A DNA stretch of 64,000 nt from contig NC_091139.1 in the NCBI RefSeq assembly GCF_041381155.1, positions 11,393,905 to 11,457,904 of the forward strand, given 5' to 3'. The translations under genes and the position numbers were made by a program. Below, in pieces: positions 61,215 to 64,000 of the stretch (positions within the stretch are counted from its first letter, which is position 1; every line of letters begins with the position of its first letter). Source of the stretch: Argopecten irradians. Lineage: Eukaryota; Mollusca; Bivalvia; Pectinida; Pectinidae. A model generated the notes under the pieces. The model searched no databases. It saw only the letters and a list, made by a program, of their open reading frames with translations, and was not told where the DNA came from.

Positions 61215-62910
61215 TATGTAAGGTTTCTGTTACTCTCAACTTTGTAAGATAAATTTATCCTGTCGTCAGGTATTCCGTTGTCAGGCGGCTAATTCTTAAC
61301 AAAACAACATACACAGAAATGTCAAATTCAATTAAGTTTTATTAAAGCACAATCAAAGATTTATTTTTCAATACTTGCCACAAATAATTTATTCCAATCG
61401 AAATCCGAAATGCCGGTAAGTAATCCAGGAGTTTGAATTCAACTAATATTTCCAATATATTCCGAATAATAACTATTTAGTAAATTTCCTCAAAGTAAAT
61501 CCCGGAAAGCTGAAGTAAAGTAAAATCAAAGTATGGGGTTATATCCAGTAATCATAAGATGTCATACAAAATCAGTAACTAAACTATAACTATACACAAA
61601 ACTATACACAACACAGTTTCGAATAATATCCAAAATCCAAGCACTACACAAAACTTGTAATCTCCCTAAAAACAACTTTAAGTCTCCCGATTCACAACTC
61701 CCGACACAACTTCTACAGTACTAACAAGAGAAGAGCCCCAAATAAGGCCCAACAGCCCTTTTTATACCGACTATTTTAGACTAATGACATCACTTACTAC
61801 TTTTAGCTACAATATAGATATACATATAGGTACCACAGAATTCTAAGTTTAGAATGACATCATATGCTTAATATAGAACCTTTCCTGAAGTGACCAACAC
61901 AACAAACTACCCCCTCCCCAAATGACCTCATACCTATTTTTAACCCAAAAGTTGAGACCGTGGGAACTTGACCAACTAAGCCCAGATCAGAACCCGACAC
62001 CCTGGGAACTGGACACTCTAACACACTAACAATGATCTCATATCTATTTATACACTACAGTCCCTCAGACTCTGTATCATGTACTAATACACTAAGGACA
62101 ATTATATATTAACTCCTTATACACACATTAATCAACAAACTCTAAGATCACTTATAACAGTCAGACTTACTGATAACGCTAATAGTGTCAACTAATTAAT
62201 ACTGAGAACACTACATGAACTCTTATCTCTCCTATTGTTAATTAGCGACTACTTCATATAATTATCACTGACCATAGACTGACCCTCACAACACAATCTC
62301 ATATAGACTCACCTTAGCAGTACATACACAAACCAAAGGGGTATAATCCAAGGGAAATAATCCAAACTAAAACTTCACAAATATCTCCCGCTAGTTTGTT
62401 TTACTCCTGGAAAACTCATCGGAATTATCTGATAAAGCACAAATAAAATATTTTATTTTTATTGTCAAGTTCATCACTGCACATGGTTCTTCTATATCTT
62501 TACACGTTCAGTTCAAATATACACTTTAGGATCCACAATTCATACTGTCAGTTTATATCACACATACAGGACTTTGGCAAGGTTTTGGACAATACTTTTT
62601 ACTAAGTTCTGTAACTTTGGTCCCAAAGTTCGTGAACTTCACATCCCGATTCCGACGGGTTGGAATAATTTTCGACAAGGGTCCGATATAATCCATAACA
62701 TTAACACGGACATTACATCACTTTCGTTGACTTTTTATTTATTACACAGTTATTAATATTTCACGACTGACATATTCACACTGTTTGTTAAACTTCTAGA
62801 CGGACACACAGTTCAGGTATTGCTGGTCAAATTTTTGTTGCTAATTAAACTTTTCAGTCATAGTTTTATTGATTTTTGTTGAAATCCCTGGTAGCGGGAT
62901 AGTAAATTAC
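61215..62910. other. Sequence between two minisatellites
   Basis: No gene, promoter or known element was recognised. Composition is A/C-rich on the plus strand in 61300-62350. A short frame at 62574-62756 has no recognisable content. Confidence 0.4.
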
Positions 62911-63170
62911 AGTAGACAGTTGATGGTAGATCCCGGTAGACGGTAGATCAGTAGATGGTAGATCCCGGTAGACGGTAGATCAGTAGATAGTAGATGGTAG
63001 ATCCCGGTAGACGGTAGATCAGTAGACAGTAGATGGTAGATCCCGGTAGACGGTAGATCAGTAGACAGTAGATGGTAGATCCCGGTAGACGGTAGATCAG
63101 TAGATAGTAGATGGTAGATCCCGGTAGACGGTAGATCAGTAGATAGTAGATGGTAGATCCCGGTGCACTA
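62911..63170. repeat. Minisatellite of 39-bp units, about six copies
   Basis: Units contain gatggtagatcccggtagac and then ggtagatcagtagatagta. Each unit is itself built from ggtaga(t/c) submotifs, and the copies are nearly identical. Confidence 0.85.
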
Positions 63171-63195
63171 AGATCATGTACATCCAAGAGAAGTA

Positions 63196-63830
63196 ATCAC
63201 GGTAAATCCCAATGAGAATACTTATTTAATAGTAAATCCACACACAACGGGTAAATCCCAATAACAATATAAAGGTAAATCCACACAACGGGTAAATCCC
63301 AATAATTTTTTTTTAACAATATAAAGGCAAATCCACAGTACACAATCGGGTAAATCCCAATAACAATATAAAGGTAAATCCACACAACGGATAAATCCCA
63401 ACAGAATAGGAAGAGCAGAAGTAAGATCATAATCATCCCACTGTACCACACTGATGTATATAGGTAAATACATAAGCGACTTGCACATACACAATTCTAT
63501 TATCAAAACAATTGATATTTTTAGATATATTTTTCCACTGATGTAATTAAATCCAACTGAAAAATATTCCACGGAAAACAATTTGACTGACATTACTTAT
63601 ATATACATCCCACTGATATCACTGATGTATATACGATATAGGTTATAAATGCATTTATAACTTGCGCTCAAATATTCTTGTTTCCAAGACACTGTTAAAA
63701 AAAACTTTCCACATCCGCTGGTACGATTAGATCCAAATGAGAAATATTCCATCGGAATAACAATTATTGAACTATTATTATCTATCTACATCCCACTGAA
63801 TAACACTGGCGTACATAGGTAAATGCATTT
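63196..63830. repeat. Degenerate tandem repeats next to the 39-bp minisatellite
   Basis: 63196-63400 repeats gggtaaatcccaataacaat / aaggtaaatccacacaac about four times. 63430-63830 holds two and a half copies of a unit of about 170-190 bp marked by catcccactg, then gatgtatataggtaaat, then aaatattccac. The minus-strand frames across it are repeat by-products. Confidence 0.65.
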
Positions 63831-64000
63831 ATCACTTTCACGGAAATAAACTGCTACACTCTGAATTTCTTTTCGGACACATGTTTCAAGGATCTTCCGG
63901 GGTGAGACTGGACGGCTGATTAAGCTGGCTTGATTTTGGTCGGCCTCCCATTTGGTTGAGGTATCCTGTCGTCTGGTCCACCATTCCCCAGAGACAGGTT

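Noticed and set aside
61215-62910. Possible long terminal repeat or other large element between the minisatellites
   Set aside because: I found no paired ends, priming site or coding sequence to support an element.
62948-63593. Minus-strand frames with repeated peptides
   Set aside because: They are products of the 39-bp and neighbouring tandem repeats.

Overview
The window looks like AT-rich nuclear DNA of an invertebrate animal, most likely a bivalve mollusc. This is inferred from short exons with GT-AG introns, TATA boxes and AATAAA/ATTAAA signals, an F-type lectin/EGF receptor, a TGF-beta ligand, and a dense load of short palindromic and tRNA-derived repeats. No bacterial-type operons, rRNA, tRNA genes or CRISPR arrays were seen, and no LTR, retroviral or Polinton-like element was recognised.

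Region 1 (about 1.2-23.2 kb) is a cluster of five small two-coding-exon genes. Four are close paralogues: two on + (CDS 3410-4213 and 8320-9066) and two on - (CDS 13352-12591 and 17454-16718). The fifth (21129-23029, +) is diverged. Their core (an LREEM/LRKEM exon end, then a leucine-rich helix and an acidic tail) resembles the FAM89/LURAP (LRAP) leucine-repeat adaptor family. The four close copies share a TATA box, a proximal upstream block, a 3'UTR intron and partly a 3'UTR hairpin. A distal palindromic block is shared by genes 1-3 and an orphan inverted upstream module at about 10.7-11.2 kb.

Region 2 (about 23-28.3 kb) has no recognised gene. It holds palindromic elements and a stretch that recurs near the TGF-beta units.

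Region 3 (28.4-36.5 kb, - strand) is one 13-exon gene that can be followed from signal peptide to membrane anchor. It encodes a two-exon F-type lectin domain, nine eight-cysteine EGF-like modules and a transmembrane segment, with phase-1 junctions throughout (657 residues).

Region 4 (about 37.8-57 kb) contains tandem copies of a TGF-beta-superfamily ligand locus. The copy at 50.1-54.1 kb looks whole (three exons, furin site, cystine-knot domain). A broken copy lies at 39.8-42 kb and an orphan promoter/exon-1 fragment at 56.6-57 kb. Between them lie a decayed three-exon EGF fragment copied from region 3 and a LINE fragment.

Region 5 (57-64 kb) has a LINE 3' end, a 1.8-kb minisatellite of 38-bp units, a 39-bp minisatellite and further degenerate tandem repeats. 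No gene was recognised there.
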